Assembly: GCF_030687715.1 (NCBI RefSeq)
Contig: NZ_CP117445.1
Coordinates: 988,501 to 1,052,500, forward strand
DNA length: 64,000 bases
Reading direction: 5' to 3'
From: Pseudomonas sp. FP2196
Lineage (GTDB): Bacteria; Pseudomonadota; Gammaproteobacteria; Pseudomonadales; Pseudomonadaceae
Shown here: piece after piece, positions 42,006 to 52,084 of the stretch
Numbering within the stretch: the stretch's first letter is position 1
Layout of the letters: each line of letters starts with the position of its first letter
Notes under the pieces: generated by a model
What the model saw: the letters and a program-made list of their open reading frames with translations, nothing else
Database searches by the model: none
Told to the model about the DNA's origin: nothing
Program-made: the position numbers and the translations under genes

Positions 42006-44105
42006 TTACACATCCATAGGTCGGTTGGCGGCTTGAATCGCGGTCAGTGCGATGGTGTAGACGATGTCATCGACTTGCGCGCCGCGCGGCAGGTCGTTCA
42101 CCGGTTTGCGCAGGCCTTGCAGCATCGGGCCGAGGCTGACGCAGTCGGCGCTGCGCTGCACGGCTTTGTGGGTGGTGTTGCCGGTGTTGAGGTCGGGGAA
42201 CACGAACACTGTCGCGCGACCGGCTACCTGGCTGTTTGGCGCCAATTGCCGGGCCACGGTTTCGTTGGCGGCGGCGTCGTATTGCAGCGGGCCGTCGATC
42301 AGCAGCGAATGCTGTTGCTCGTGGGCGAGCAGGGTGGCTTCGCGGACTTTTTCGACTTCTTCACCTGTAGCCGATTCGCCGCTGGAGTAACTGATCATCG
42401 CCACGCGCGGGGTGATGCCGAACGCAGCCGCCGAGTCGGCACTTTGCAGGGCGATCTCGGCCAGTTCCGATGCGCTCGGGTGCGGGTTCATCACGCAGTC
42501 GCCGTAGACCAGCACTTCTTCGGGGAACAGCATAAAGAACACCGAGGACACCAGCGTGCAGCCCGGCGCCGTTTTAATCAGTTGCAAGGCCGGGCGGATG
42601 GTGTTGGCGGTGGTGTTGATGACGCCTGAAACCAGCCCGTCGACTTCATCCAGGGCGAGCATCATGGTGCCGATCACCACGGTGTCTTCCAGTTGCTGCT
42701 CGGCCATCGGCGCGTTGAGGCTTTTGCTTTTGCGCAGGGCGACCATCGGTTCGACGTAACGCTCGCGGATCAAATCCGGATCGAGAATTTCCAGTCCCGG
42801 CGGCAGCACGATGCCCTGGGCGCGGGCCACGGCTTCGACGTCCTCGGGTTTGGCCAGCAACACACAACGGGCGATCCCGCGTTCCTGACAAATCGCCGCC
42901 GCTTGCACGGTGAACGGTTCGCTGCCTTCGGGCAGGACGATACGCTTGTTGGCGGCCTGGGCGCGCTGGATCAATTGATAACGGAACACCGCTGGTGACA
43001 GGCGCATTTCCCTTGGCGTGCCGCAACGCTGATGCAGCCAGCTGGCGTCGAGATGGCTGGCGACGAAATCGGTGATGATCTCCGCGCGCTCACGGTCGTC
43101 GATCGGGATTTCCTTGTTCAAGCCGTTGAGCAGGTTGGCGGTGTCGTAGGAACCGGTGCTTACCGACAACACCGGCAGACCGGCCTGCAAGGCGCCACGG
43201 CACAAGTCCATGATGCGCGGGTCGGGCAGGGTGTCGCTGGTCAGCAGCAGACCGGCCAGCGGCACGCCATTGATTGCGGCGAGGCTGACGGCGAGGATGA
43301 TGTCGTCGCGATCCCCCGGCGTTACCACCAGCACGCCGGGCTTGAGCAACTCGACAGTGTTGCGCATGGTTCGCGCGCAGATGATGATTTTGGTCATGCG
43401 CCGGGTTTCGTAGTCGCCAGCGTTGAGCACTTGCGCGCCCAGCAGGTCGGCGACGTCGCGAGTACGTGGCGCGTTGAGTTCGGGCTGGAACGGAATGCAG
43501 CCGAGCAGTCGGAAGTCACCACTGCGCAGCAGTGGCGAATGTTCCTTCAGACGCGTGGCGAAGGCTTCCATGCTCTCGTCGGTCTTGACCTTGTTGAGGA
43601 TCACGCCGAGGACTTTCGGGTCCTTGGGGCCACCGAACAACTGCGCCTGCAATTCGACGCGGCCGGAGAGTTCGGCGAGTACTTCGTTTTCCGGTGCCGA
43701 AACCAGGATCACCTCGGCATCGAGACTTTTGGCCAGATGCAGATTGACCCGCGCGGCGTAACTGGCGCTGCGGGTCGGCACCATGCCTTCAACCACCAGC
43801 ACGTCTTTGCCGACGGCGGCCTGCTGATACAGGGCGATGATTTCTTCGAGCAACTCATCGAGCTGACCGTCGCCGAGCATCCGCTCGACATGGGCAAGAC
43901 CCAGCGGCTGCGGCGGTTTCAGGCCGTGGGTGCGTGCCACCAGCTCGGTGGAGCGCTCAGGGCCGGTGTCGCCGGGATGCGGCTGGGCGATCGGTTTGAA
44001 GAAGCCGACTTTCAGTCCGGCCCGTTCAAGCGTACGCACCAGCCCGAGGCTGATGGAGGTCAGACCCACGCCAAAATCGGTGGGTGCGATAAAAAAAGTT
44101 TGCAT
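42006..44105 (-). CDS. pta: Phosphate acetyltransferase Pta
   Basis: Long form of 699 residues that converts acetyl-CoA and phosphate to acetyl-phosphate. The N-terminal P-loop-like domain (FFIAPTDFGVGLTSISLGL), a DRTGG-type middle domain and the C-terminal catalytic PTA domain (RIVLPEGSEPFTVQAAAI; FPDLNTGNTTHKAVQRSADC) are all present. ackA, normally next to pta in P. aeruginosa, is not here: the neighbour is a DUF3565 gene. Confidence 0.96.
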   Translation of the reverse strand: MQTFFIAPTDFGVGLTSISLGLVRTLERAGLKVGFFKPIAQPHPGDTGPERSTELVARTHGLKPPQPLGLAHVERMLGDGQLDELLEEIIALYQQAAVGKDVLVVEGMVPTRSASYAARVNLHLAKSLDAEVILVSAPENEVLAELSGRVELQAQLFGGPKDPKVLGVILNKVKTDESMEAFATRLKEHSPLLRSGDFRLLGCIPFQPELNAPRTRDVADLLGAQVLNAGDYETRRMTKIIICARTMRNTVELLKPGVLVVTPGDRDDIILAVSLAAINGVPLAGLLLTSDTLPDPRIMDLCRGALQAGLPVLSVSTGSYDTANLLNGLNKEIPIDDRERAEIITDFVASHLDASWLHQRCGTPREMRLSPAVFRYQLIQRAQAANKRIVLPEGSEPFTVQAAAICQERGIARCVLLAKPEDVEAVARAQGIVLPPGLEILDPDLIRERYVEPMVALRKSKSLNAPMAEQQLEDTVVIGTMMLALDEVDGLVSGVINTTANTIRPALQLIKTAPGCTLVSSVFFMLFPEEVLVYGDCVMNPHPSASELAEIALQSADSAAAFGITPRVAMISYSSGESATGEEVEKVREATLLAHEQQHSLLIDGPLQYDAAANETVARQLAPNSQVAGRATVFVFPDLNTGNTTHKAVQRSADCVSLGPMLQGLRKPVNDLPRGAQVDDIVYTIALTAIQAANRPMDV

Positions 44106-44165
44106 GCGAATTCTCTAAAGTTGCATGGCAATGGCGATCATCTATCACTGACGATCTGCCGAAAT

Positions 44166-44462
44166 TCAGTCGCCAAGGTTATCGCTAACCGAGCCTTGTG
44201 CGCACCAACCGCAGGCAAAGGGTTGGCCTATTTTTTCAATACGTTGCGCCGGGTCCAGCACCCACGCTCGCGATTGCCATGGCGGCTGATGGCGCAGGTG
44301 TTGGGTGTGGCCACAGGAAAGCTCGACCACCCAGTGACCGTCTTCGTCCTGATGGAAGCCGCTAATCGTCGAATCCCGTTTGTCCGGGTTGTGTTCGCTT
44401 TCGCGCGATTGCTTCGCTAAACTTGGCCTTTCTATATTCTTATGCAAAAGGTCTCGCCCCAT
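44166..44462 (-). CDS. DUF3565 domain protein
   Basis: Small cytoplasmic protein of 98 residues. The conserved part is ISGFHQDEDGHWVVELSCGH followed by TQHLRHQPPWQSRAWVLD and CGWC, with Cys and His residues arranged like a possible zinc site. Function unknown. ATG 44462 is taken as start and overlaps the slyD ATG on the other strand; TTG 44447 is an alternative. No other in-frame start lies between 44447 and the conserved domain. Confidence 0.75.
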   Translation of the reverse strand: MGRDLLHKNIERPSLAKQSRESEHNPDKRDSTISGFHQDEDGHWVVELSCGHTQHLRHQPPWQSRAWVLDPAQRIEKIGQPFACGWCAQGSVSDNLGD

Positions 44463-44946
44463 GCTGATCGCCGCCAATAAGGCTGTCTCCATCGACTATA
44501 CCCTGACCAACGACGCTGGTGAGGTCATCGACAGCTCCGCCGGCGGCGCTCCGCTGGTCTACCTGCAAGGCGCAGGCAACATCATCCCGGGCCTGGAAAA
44601 AGCTCTGGAAGGCAAAGCTGTTGGTGACGAACTGGAAGTTTCCGTTGAGCCGGAAGACGCTTACGGCGAATACGCTGCCGAATTGGTCAGCACCCTGAGC
44701 CGCAGCATGTTCGAAGGCGTTGACGAGCTGGAAGTCGGCATGCAGTTCCACGCTTCGGCGCCGGACGGCCAGATGCAGATCGTCACCATCCGTGACCTCG
44801 ACGGCGACGACGTCACCGTTGACGGCAACCACCCACTGGCCGGCCAGCGTCTGAACTTCAAAGTGAAGATCGTTGATATCCGTGACGCCAGCCAGGAAGA
44901 AATCGCTCATGGTCACGTCCATGGCGAAGGTGGTCATCACCACTGA
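44461..44946 (+). CDS. slyD: FKBP-type peptidyl-prolyl isomerase SlyD
   Basis: Isomerase and chaperone of 161 residues. FKBP part (VSIDYTLTNDAGEVIDSSAG at the start; ALEGKAVGDELEVSVEPEDA), inserted IF chaperone domain (about 70-120), and a short His-rich tail (HGHVHGEGGHHH) that can bind nickel. It helps load nickel in hydrogenase and urease systems and folds proteins. AAGG lies 13-16 bases before the ATG. A terminator follows. Confidence 0.95.
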   Translation: MLIAANKAVSIDYTLTNDAGEVIDSSAGGAPLVYLQGAGNIIPGLEKALEGKAVGDELEVSVEPEDAYGEYAAELVSTLSRSMFEGVDELEVGMQFHASAPDGQMQIVTIRDLDGDDVTVDGNHPLAGQRLNFKVKIVDIRDASQEEIAHGHVHGEGGHHH

Positions 44947-44976
44947 TTTTCTGCGCTAAGCTTTTGAGAACTGGAG

Positions 44977-44998
44977 AGGCGCCTGCGGGCGCCTTTTT
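44977..44998 (+). terminator. Rho-independent terminator after slyD
   Basis: Stem AGGCGCC/GGCGCCT with loop TGCG followed by five T, 30 bases past the slyD stop. Confidence 0.85.
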
Positions 44999-45070
44999 AG
45001 TCCGCGGCTGTCCTTGGTGGCCTCGCCAAGTGGCTGTTTCGAGTAGAACACGGTAATCCTGGAGTTCGTC

Positions 45071-45553
45071 ATGAGTGCTTTTCACGACCTTAAGTTGACA
45101 GCCCTGGATGGTCAGGAGCTACCGCTGGCGCCCTTCAAGGGCAAAGTCGTGCTGGTGGTCAACGTCGCCTCCAAGTGCGGCTTGACCCCACAGTACGCGG
45201 CGCTGGAAAACCTCCATCAGCAATTCAAAGGTAAAGGCTTCAGCGTGTTGGGCCTGCCGTGCAACCAGTTTGCCGGTCAGGAACCAGGCAGCGAACAGGA
45301 AATTCAAGAGTTCTGCAGCCTCAACTATGGCGTGACGTTCCCTTTGTCGAGCAAGCTCGAGGTCAACGGCCACGAGCGGCATCAGCTCTACCGTCTGCTG
45401 GCGGGCGAGGGCGCGGAATTTCCCGGTGATATCACCTGGAATTTCGAAAAATTTCTGCTCGGCAAGGACGGCCGGGTGCTGGCCCGGTTCTCGCCGCGCA
45501 CGGCGCCGGATGATCCGACCATCGTGCACGCGATTGAAAAAGCGCTGAGCTGA
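45071..45553 (+). CDS. Glutathione peroxidase family protein
   Basis: Thiol peroxidase of 160 residues. The catalytic Cys is in NVASKCGLTPQYAALE (about 36), with Gln and Trp partners in LPCNQFAGQEPGS and ITWNFEKFLLGKDG. A second Cys (LPCNQF) is present, which suggests thioredoxin use as in other bacterial members. No signal peptide. Single gene between slyD and an inverted repeat. Confidence 0.92.
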   Translation: MSAFHDLKLTALDGQELPLAPFKGKVVLVVNVASKCGLTPQYAALENLHQQFKGKGFSVLGLPCNQFAGQEPGSEQEIQEFCSLNYGVTFPLSSKLEVNGHERHQLYRLLAGEGAEFPGDITWNFEKFLLGKDGRVLARFSPRTAPDDPTIVHAIEKALS

Positions 45554-45564
45554 AACATCACGGT

Positions 45565-45636
45565 CAAAAGATCGCAGCCTCCGGCAGCTCCTACATGAGA
45601 TCAACTGTAGGAGCTGCCGGAGGCTGCGATCTTTTG
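45565..45636. repeat. Perfect REP-type inverted repeat after the glutathione peroxidase gene
   Basis: 31-base arms (45565-45595 and 45606-45636), CAAAAGATCGCAGCCTCCGG onward, inverted with no mismatch, with a 10-base loop. It could also act as a transcription stop. Confidence 0.88.
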
Positions 45637-45741
45637 CTTTCTGTCTTTTAATCCTTAATCACCCAAATCAATAGTGCTGTTCAATGGATTCGTTGGTCCA
45701 TATTATCGCCGTCATAAAGCCATTCTCTGTGGAGCCTTTCG

Positions 45742-46845
45742 ATGCCCGTTCAAGCCTTGTTCAAACCGTTCCACCTCGGTGCCCTCGAACTGCCGACCCG
45801 TGTGGTCATGGCGCCAATGACCCGTTCGTTTTCCCCGGGCGGCGTACCCAACTCCAAGGTCATTGAGTACTACCGCCGCCGCGCTGCCGCGGGTGTGGGC
45901 CTGATCATCACCGAAGGCACGACTGTTGGTCACAAGGCGTCCAACGGCTACCCGAACGTGCCGCACTTCTACGGCGACGCCGCGTTGTCTGGCTGGAAAA
46001 AAGTCGTCGATGCGGTGCACGCCGAGGGGGGCAAGATCGTTCCGCAACTGTGGCATGTCGGCAGCGTTCGCCGCATCGGCACCGAGCCGGACGCCAGCGT
46101 GCCGGCTTACGGCCCGTCGGAAAAACTCAAGGACGGCACCGTCGTTGTCCACGGCATGACCAAACAGGATATTCAGGACGTGATCGCCGCCTTCGCCCAA
46201 GCCGCCAAGGATGCACAAAGCATTGGCATGGACGGCGTCGAGATCCATGGTGCTCACGGTTATCTGGTCGATCAGTTCTTCTGGGAAGGCAGCAATCAGC
46301 GCACCGACGAATACGGCGGCAGCCTGGCCAACCGTTCGCGTTTCGCTATCGAGTTGATTCAAGCGGTGCGTGCGGCGGTCGGTGAAGGTTTCCCGATCAT
46401 TTTCCGTTTCTCGCAATGGAAGCAGCAGGATTACACCGCGCGTCTGGTGCAAACCCCTGAAGCGTTGGGCGAGTTCCTCAAGCCTCTGTCCGAGGCAGGC
46501 GTGGATATTTTCCACTGCTCGACGCGGCGCTTCTGGGAGCCGGAATTCGACGGCTCCGAACTGAACCTGGCCGGTTGGACGCGCAAACTGACTGGCAAAC
46601 CGACCATCACTGTCGGCAGCGTGGGCCTGGATGGCGAGTTCCTGCAGTTCATGGTCAACACCGACAAGGTCGCGCAACCGGCCAGTCTGGAGAACCTGCT
46701 GGACCGTCTGAACAAGGAGGAATTCGATCTGGTGGCGGTGGGGCGTGCGTTGCTGGTCGATCCGGATTGGGCGCTGAAGGTTCGTGAAGGGCGCGAGCAG
46801 GACATTCTGCCGTTCAGCCGTGATGCTTTGATGACGCTGGTTTAA
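45742..46845 (+). CDS. Old Yellow Enzyme family NADH:flavin oxidoreductase
   Basis: FMN enzyme of 367 residues related to 12-oxophytodienoate and N-ethylmaleimide reductases, reducing activated C=C bonds. FMN region RVVMAPMTRSFS (about 21-32), substrate/FMN block VEIHGAHGYLVDQFFWEGSN (about 166-185) and the C-terminal LVAVGRALLVDPDWALKV. No signal peptide. GTGGAG precedes the ATG. Natural substrate unknown. Isolated between two REP repeats. Confidence 0.9.
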   Translation: MPVQALFKPFHLGALELPTRVVMAPMTRSFSPGGVPNSKVIEYYRRRAAAGVGLIITEGTTVGHKASNGYPNVPHFYGDAALSGWKKVVDAVHAEGGKIVPQLWHVGSVRRIGTEPDASVPAYGPSEKLKDGTVVVHGMTKQDIQDVIAAFAQAAKDAQSIGMDGVEIHGAHGYLVDQFFWEGSNQRTDEYGGSLANRSRFAIELIQAVRAAVGEGFPIIFRFSQWKQQDYTARLVQTPEALGEFLKPLSEAGVDIFHCSTRRFWEPEFDGSELNLAGWTRKLTGKPTITVGSVGLDGEFLQFMVNTDKVAQPASLENLLDRLNKEEFDLVAVGRALLVDPDWALKVREGREQDILPFSRDALMTLV

Positions 46846-46863
46846 GCGGCGCCATTACTGACC

Positions 46864-46959
46864 CCTTCGCGAGCAGGCTCGCTCCCACAGGTTTCTCCGG
46901 TATTCACAAATCCTGTGTTCACTGGAGATCCCTTGTGGGAGCGAGCCTGCTCGCGAAGG
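46864..46959. repeat. REP-type inverted pair
   Basis: Arms of 26 bases, CCTTCGCGAGCAGGCTCGCT onward (46864-46889) and the inverted copy ending CGCGAAGG (46934-46959), with no mismatch seen and a 44-base spacer. It lies between two convergent genes. Confidence 0.85.
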
Positions 46960-46981
46960 TGGCTTCAAGACCAGTAAAGAT

Positions 46982-48157
46982 CTATGGCAATGTCTGTGCA
47001 TTAGGGACAACCTGCTCCCGAACGCACGCCCCACGCAAATGACCTTCAAACTGCTCGATAATCGCCGCCCAGCCCTGGCGACTCGCATGCTGGCGCGCAT
47101 TCAGCCGCACACAACGCAACGTCTCATCCTCCTCGAGCAACCACGCCGCCGCATCGCAAAACGCCTCTTCGTCCCCAGGCATCGCCAACACGCCGTTGTA
47201 GCCATGACGAATATGCTGCGCCGCCGCTGCCTGATCGTAAGCGACCACGCCCAGCCCGGAGGCCAACGCCTCCAGCACCACGTTGCCAAAGGTTTCGGTC
47301 AGGCTCGGAAACAGAAACACATCTCCCGACGCATAGTGCGCCGCCAACGCTTCACCGCGCTGCGCACCGCAGAAAATCGCCTCGGGCAGATCCTTTTCCA
47401 GAGCTACCCGTTGCGGCCCGTCACCGACCACGATCAGTTTCAGATTGCGCTGTGGATAAGTGCTGCGCAGTTTTTCAAAGCTGCGTTTGAGTAAACCAAG
47501 GTTTTTCTCCGGCGCGAGCCGTCCTACGTGAATCACCGCAATGTCGCTCTCGGCCAGTCCCCATTGCTCACGCAAAGCGTTCAGCCGTTTGGTGGGGTGA
47601 AACAACTGGCTGTCCACACCTCGCGACAGTAGCGCCAGGCGCTCGAAATGCCGACGTTCCAGCTCCAGTCGCTGGCTCACGCTCGGTACCAGCGTCAGCG
47701 CCGAACGGTTGTGAAACCAGCGCAGGTAATGCGTCAGCATGCGGGTCAACAGACCAAGGCCGTACTGACTGGTGTATTGCTGGAAATTGGTATGAAAACC
47801 GCTGACCACCGAGATTCCCAGTCGCCGCGCTGCCCGTAACGCCGACAAGCCGAGCGGCCCTTCAGTCGCGATATACAGCACATCCGGGCGCTGGCGCTTC
47901 CAGCGTCGCAGCAATTTGTGCATCGACGATTGACCCCATTGCAGCCCTGGATAGCCCGGTAACGGCCAGCCTCGGCACAGCAGCAGGGCGTCGTCTTCAG
48001 TGCGCTGTGGATCGTCGGCCTGACGGGGGCGCACCAATTCGACCTGATGCCCACGCGCGCGCAATCCATCGCACAAGCGGCCAAGGGTATTGGCCACGCC
48101 GTTGATTTCCGGTGGGAAGGTTTCGGTGATCAGAGTGATGTGCAGAGCTGTCGTCAT
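46982..48157 (-). CDS. Glycosyltransferase family 4 protein
   Basis: GT-B fold glycosyltransferase of 391 residues from ATG 48157. N-terminal donor-loop region ITETFPPEINGVANTLGRLC and C-terminal family motif HVGRLAPEKNLGLLKRSFEK (about 216-235) and PSLTETFGNVVLEALASGLG (about 291-310). It resembles enzymes that make glycolipids such as glucosyldiacylglycerol or mannosyl lipids, and corresponds in context to PA0842 of P. aeruginosa. Acceptor unknown. No signal peptide. Confidence 0.88.
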   Translation of the reverse strand: MTTALHITLITETFPPEINGVANTLGRLCDGLRARGHQVELVRPRQADDPQRTEDDALLLCRGWPLPGYPGLQWGQSSMHKLLRRWKRQRPDVLYIATEGPLGLSALRAARRLGISVVSGFHTNFQQYTSQYGLGLLTRMLTHYLRWFHNRSALTLVPSVSQRLELERRHFERLALLSRGVDSQLFHPTKRLNALREQWGLAESDIAVIHVGRLAPEKNLGLLKRSFEKLRSTYPQRNLKLIVVGDGPQRVALEKDLPEAIFCGAQRGEALAAHYASGDVFLFPSLTETFGNVVLEALASGLGVVAYDQAAAAQHIRHGYNGVLAMPGDEEAFCDAAAWLLEEDETLRCVRLNARQHASRQGWAAIIEQFEGHLRGACVREQVVPNAQTLP

Positions 48158-48221
48158 GACCTCAGTGTCGGCTGAGGCCATGTCGTGCTTGTGACGTTCG
48201 GATGATGGATTTGTGACGGGT

Positions 48222-48974
48222 CTAGCGCTGAGTCACCAGATTTTCGGCACCACGTTCACGCACCCAGAACAAAGTGGCCCCGGCCACAGCCGCGGGCATC
48301 ATCAGGATGTTGACCACCGGAATCAGCAGCACCAGATAGACGCTGCCGCCAAAACTCATGCTCTGCCAGCGCTTCTGGCGTAGCCAGGCGAGCATCTCGT
48401 TCCAGCCCAGTTTGTGGTTGTCCGCCGGGTAGTCGATGTACTGGATCGCCATCATCCACACACCGAACAGCAGCCACAGCGGCGCGGCGACGATGTTCAC
48501 CACCGGAATGAACGAGAGGATGAACAGGCCGATGGCACGCGGCAGGAAATAGCCGAGTTTGCGCATTTCCCGAGCGAGGGTGCGCGGGATCATCGCGATC
48601 AGTTCGCCCCAGCTGAAGGCCGGGAAGTCATCGGTGCCGCGTACCACCACTTCGACCTTTTCCGCGAGAAAGCCGTTGAAGGGCGCTGCAATGATGTTGG
48701 CGAGCATGGTGAAGCTGAAAAACACCATCAGTGCGACGAGCACGACAAACAGCGGCCACAGGATGTAGCTGAGAAAGCTCAGCCATTCGGGCAGCGACGG
48801 CATCAGCGTATCGACCCACAGGCTGAACTGGTGGCCGGCCAGATAGATCAATCCGACGAACAGCACCAGGTTGATGGCCAGCGGCAGCAGTACAAACAAT
48901 CGCAGGCTGGGGCTAAGGACCAGTTTGAGGCCTTCGCGCAGGTATTGCGGGCCGGACAGAACAGGGGCGGGCAT
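48222..48974 (-). CDS. cysZ: Sulfate transporter CysZ
   Basis: EI24-domain inner-membrane protein of 250 residues with hydrophobic segments [40 protein letters not shown] and others. The [20 protein letters not shown] block is typical. CysZ moves sulfate into the cytoplasm for cysteine synthesis, which fits the cysD and cysNC genes 8 kb away. Divergent from trxB. Confidence 0.92.
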   Translation of the reverse strand: MPAPVLSGPQYLREGLKLVLSPSLRLFVLLPLAINLVLFVGLIYLAGHQFSLWVDTLMPSLPEWLSFLSYILWPLFVVLVALMVFFSFTMLANIIAAPFNGFLAEKVEVVVRGTDDFPAFSWGELIAMIPRTLAREMRKLGYFLPRAIGLFILSFIPVVNIVAAPLWLLFGVWMMAIQYIDYPADNHKLGWNEMLAWLRQKRWQSMSFGGSVYLVLLIPVVNILMMPAAVAGATLFWVRERGAENLVTQR

Positions 48975-50248
<1,274 letters not shown>

Positions 50249-50257
50249 GATCGCAGG

Positions 50258-50293
50258 CACAAAAAAACCGGCCAATTGGCCGGTTTTTTTGTG
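50258..50293. terminator. Bidirectional terminator after trxB
   Basis: Nearly perfect palindrome with arms CACAAAAAAACCGGCCAA and TTGGCCGGTTTTTTTGTG; A-run on one side and T-run on the other, so it can serve both strands. Confidence 0.9.
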
Positions 50294-50322
50294 CCCGGTT
50301 TTCAGGTTCAACGCAGTTCCAA

Positions 50323-50412
50323 TGTGGGAGCGAGCCTGCTCGCGAATGCGGTGTTTCAGTCGACATCAATGTCGAATGTCAGTCCGTATTCGCGAGCAGG
50401 CTCGCTCCCACA
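50323..50412. repeat. REP-type inverted pair after trxB
   Basis: Left arm TGTGGGAGCGAGCCTGCTCG onward (50323-50350) and inverted copy ending GAGCGAGCC-type sequence and CCCACA (50384-50412). Same family as 46864-46959. Confidence 0.85.
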
Positions 50413-50434
50413 GGAATTGGGTTTGCAGCTGAAG

Positions 50435-50773
50435 TTAGCGGCGAGTCAGGGGCTGGGCGGTAAATTTCACACCCGCCAGACCGTGTTCGATCAACGCCCG
50501 AATATTGCCGTGATCACTGCCCTCAGGCGTGGCCACCACCGAACGGTAATGTTCGCCAAACGCCAGCAGCGCTTCCTCATCGCTCAGGCCTTCCAGCAGC
50601 GCCAGACCCAGGGTCTTGCACGAACCTTCGTTCTGCCCGGCCGCGTTTTCCACTCCACCGTTGTTGAACGCCTGAGGCTGGTAGTCGTAACCGGCGGCAA
50701 TGAAGGCCAGGGTGTCGGCGAAAACGTGCTCGCCGCTCTTGAGGCTGGCGCGCAGGGTGTTCAGATCACTCAT
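50435..50773 (-). CDS. HopJ family protein
   Basis: Cytoplasmic protein of 112 residues of the HopJ family (AFIAAGYDYQPQAFNNGGVE at about 24-43; NEGSCKTLGLALLEGLSDEE at about 48-67). The family was first named from a putative type III effector, but it is widespread in bacteria without such systems, so a housekeeping role is more likely. Start overlaps the DUF1244 gene end by 8 bases. Confidence 0.88.
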   Translation of the reverse strand: MSDLNTLRASLKSGEHVFADTLAFIAAGYDYQPQAFNNGGVENAAGQNEGSCKTLGLALLEGLSDEEALLAFGEHYRSVVATPEGSDHGNIRALIEHGLAGVKFTAQPLTRR

Positions 50774-51062
50774 TGGGTTTTCCTTTGGCGAACGCCGCTT
50801 GTTGTTCGGCGCTGGCTTCTTGCTGAAACTGGGCTTTCCACTCGGCGTACGGCATGCCGTAAACCACTTCGCGGGCGTCGTCGAGGCTGACCTCGATCTG
50901 GCGCTCGTCGGCTTCGGCCTTGTACCACTTCGACAGGCAGTTGCGGCAGAACCCGGCGAGGTTCATCAGGTCGATGTTCTGCACGTCCTTGCGGCTGTCC
51001 AGGTGCGCGACCAGTCGGCGGAAGGCGGCGGCTTCGAGTTCGAGGCGTTGTTGCTCGGTCAT
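50766..51062 (-). CDS. DUF1244 family protein
   Basis: Protein of 98 residues from ATG 51062, fitting the DUF1244 length. Conserved blocks are AAAFRRLVAHLDSRKDVQNI and LMNLAGFCRNCLSKWYKAEA, the latter with two Cys in CRNC, then DDAREVVYGMPYAEWKAQFQ. Function unknown. Forms a pair with the HopJ gene. Confidence 0.88.
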   Translation of the reverse strand: MTEQQRLELEAAAFRRLVAHLDSRKDVQNIDLMNLAGFCRNCLSKWYKAEADERQIEVSLDDAREVVYGMPYAEWKAQFQQEASAEQQAAFAKGKPNE

Positions 51063-51130
51063 GATGGGCTCTGTGCAGTCAATTCGTGGCGCGGATGATA
51101 AAAGTCTGGCGGCCAATGCGCCAGACACGC

Positions 51131-51502
51131 TCAGCGGCTGGCAGCGAGGGTGATCGACACCGACTCGGCAAAACGCAGCGCATGCGGCTTGTCGACTTCG
51201 ACTTCGGCATACAGCACCGATCCGTTGCTCATCACCAGATCGAGCAATTCCTGGGTCAGGCGTTCGAGCAGCGCAAAGCGATTACCCTCGACGTGGGCGA
51301 TGATCGCTTTGGTGATGGTGCGGTAATTCAAGGCGTGGTCGATGTCGTTGTCACGCACCGCGTCCTGCGCGGCGTACAGAATGGTGACGTTGATCAGCAC
51401 ATCCTGCTTGTTGAGGATCTCGTCCTCGTTGATCCCGATAAAGGTGCGCAAGCGCAGATCCTTGACCCGGATGCGCGCCATTCCCGGTTGAAGTTGTGGC
51501 AT
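51131..51502 (-). CDS. folX: Dihydroneopterin triphosphate 2'-epimerase FolX
   Basis: Protein of 123 residues of the DHNA/FolX family, epimerising dihydroneopterin triphosphate to dihydromonapterin triphosphate. Recognised by [20 protein letters not shown] (about 13-32) and [20 protein letters not shown] (about 52-71). The FolX rather than FolB call rests on the adjoining folE and folM genes. The ATG follows the folE stop directly. Confidence 0.9.
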   Translation of the reverse strand: MPQLQPGMARIRVKDLRLRTFIGINEDEILNKQDVLINVTILYAAQDAVRDNDIDHALNYRTITKAIIAHVEGNRFALLERLTQELLDLVMSNGSVLYAEVEVDKPHALRFAESVSITLAASR

Positions 51503-52063
51503 CTACTTGCTCCGTCCAATCAATTGCAGGAACTCCTGGCGGGTGTTGCTCGAGTCGCGAAAAGCGCCAAGCATGACCGAGGTGTTCATGGTCGAGTTCT
51601 GTTTCTCGACACCGCGCATCATCATGCACATGTGTCTGGCCTCAATGACCACGGCAACGCCGGCGGCATCAGTGACCTGTTGCACCGCATCGGCGATTTG
51701 CCGGGTGAGATTTTCCTGAATCTGCAGGCGTCGGGCGAACATGTCCACCAGTCGCGCGATCTTCGACAACCCCAGCACTTTGCCGGTCGGAATATACGCC
51801 ACATGGGCCTTGCCGATGAAGGGCAGCAGGTGATGTTCGCACAATGAGTACAACTCGATGTCAGCGACGATGATCATCTCATCGCTGTCCGAAGCAAACA
51901 GTGCGCCATTAACGATCTCGTCGACGCTCTGCTCATAACCGTGACACAGGTATTGCATGGCCTTGGCCGCACGTACCGGAGTGTCGAGTAATCCTTCGCG
52001 GTCGGGGTCTTCACCAAGGCCGATGAGGATTTCGCGGTAATTCTCGGGCAGGGAGCGGGTCAT
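51503..52063 (-). CDS. folE: GTP cyclohydrolase I FolE
   Basis: Zinc enzyme of 186 residues making dihydroneopterin triphosphate from GTP. Zn/active-site blocks [20 protein letters not shown] (about 74-93) and [15 protein letters not shown] (about 142-156). Part of folM-folE-folX, the monapterin gene set known from P. aeruginosa (PA3437-PA3439). Confidence 0.95.
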   Translation of the reverse strand: MTRSLPENYREILIGLGEDPDREGLLDTPVRAAKAMQYLCHGYEQSVDEIVNGALFASDSDEMIIVADIELYSLCEHHLLPFIGKAHVAYIPTGKVLGLSKIARLVDMFARRLQIQENLTRQIADAVQQVTDAAGVAVVIEARHMCMMMRGVEKQNSTMNTSVMLGAFRDSSNTRQEFLQLIGRSK

Positions 52064-52084
52064 GGAACATCCTCGCGGGCGGGG

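Noticed and set aside
50435..50773. HopJ protein as a type III effector
   Set aside because: The family is widespread in bacteria without type III secretion, there is no secretion machinery or hrp box nearby, and it is paired with a housekeeping-like DUF1244 gene.
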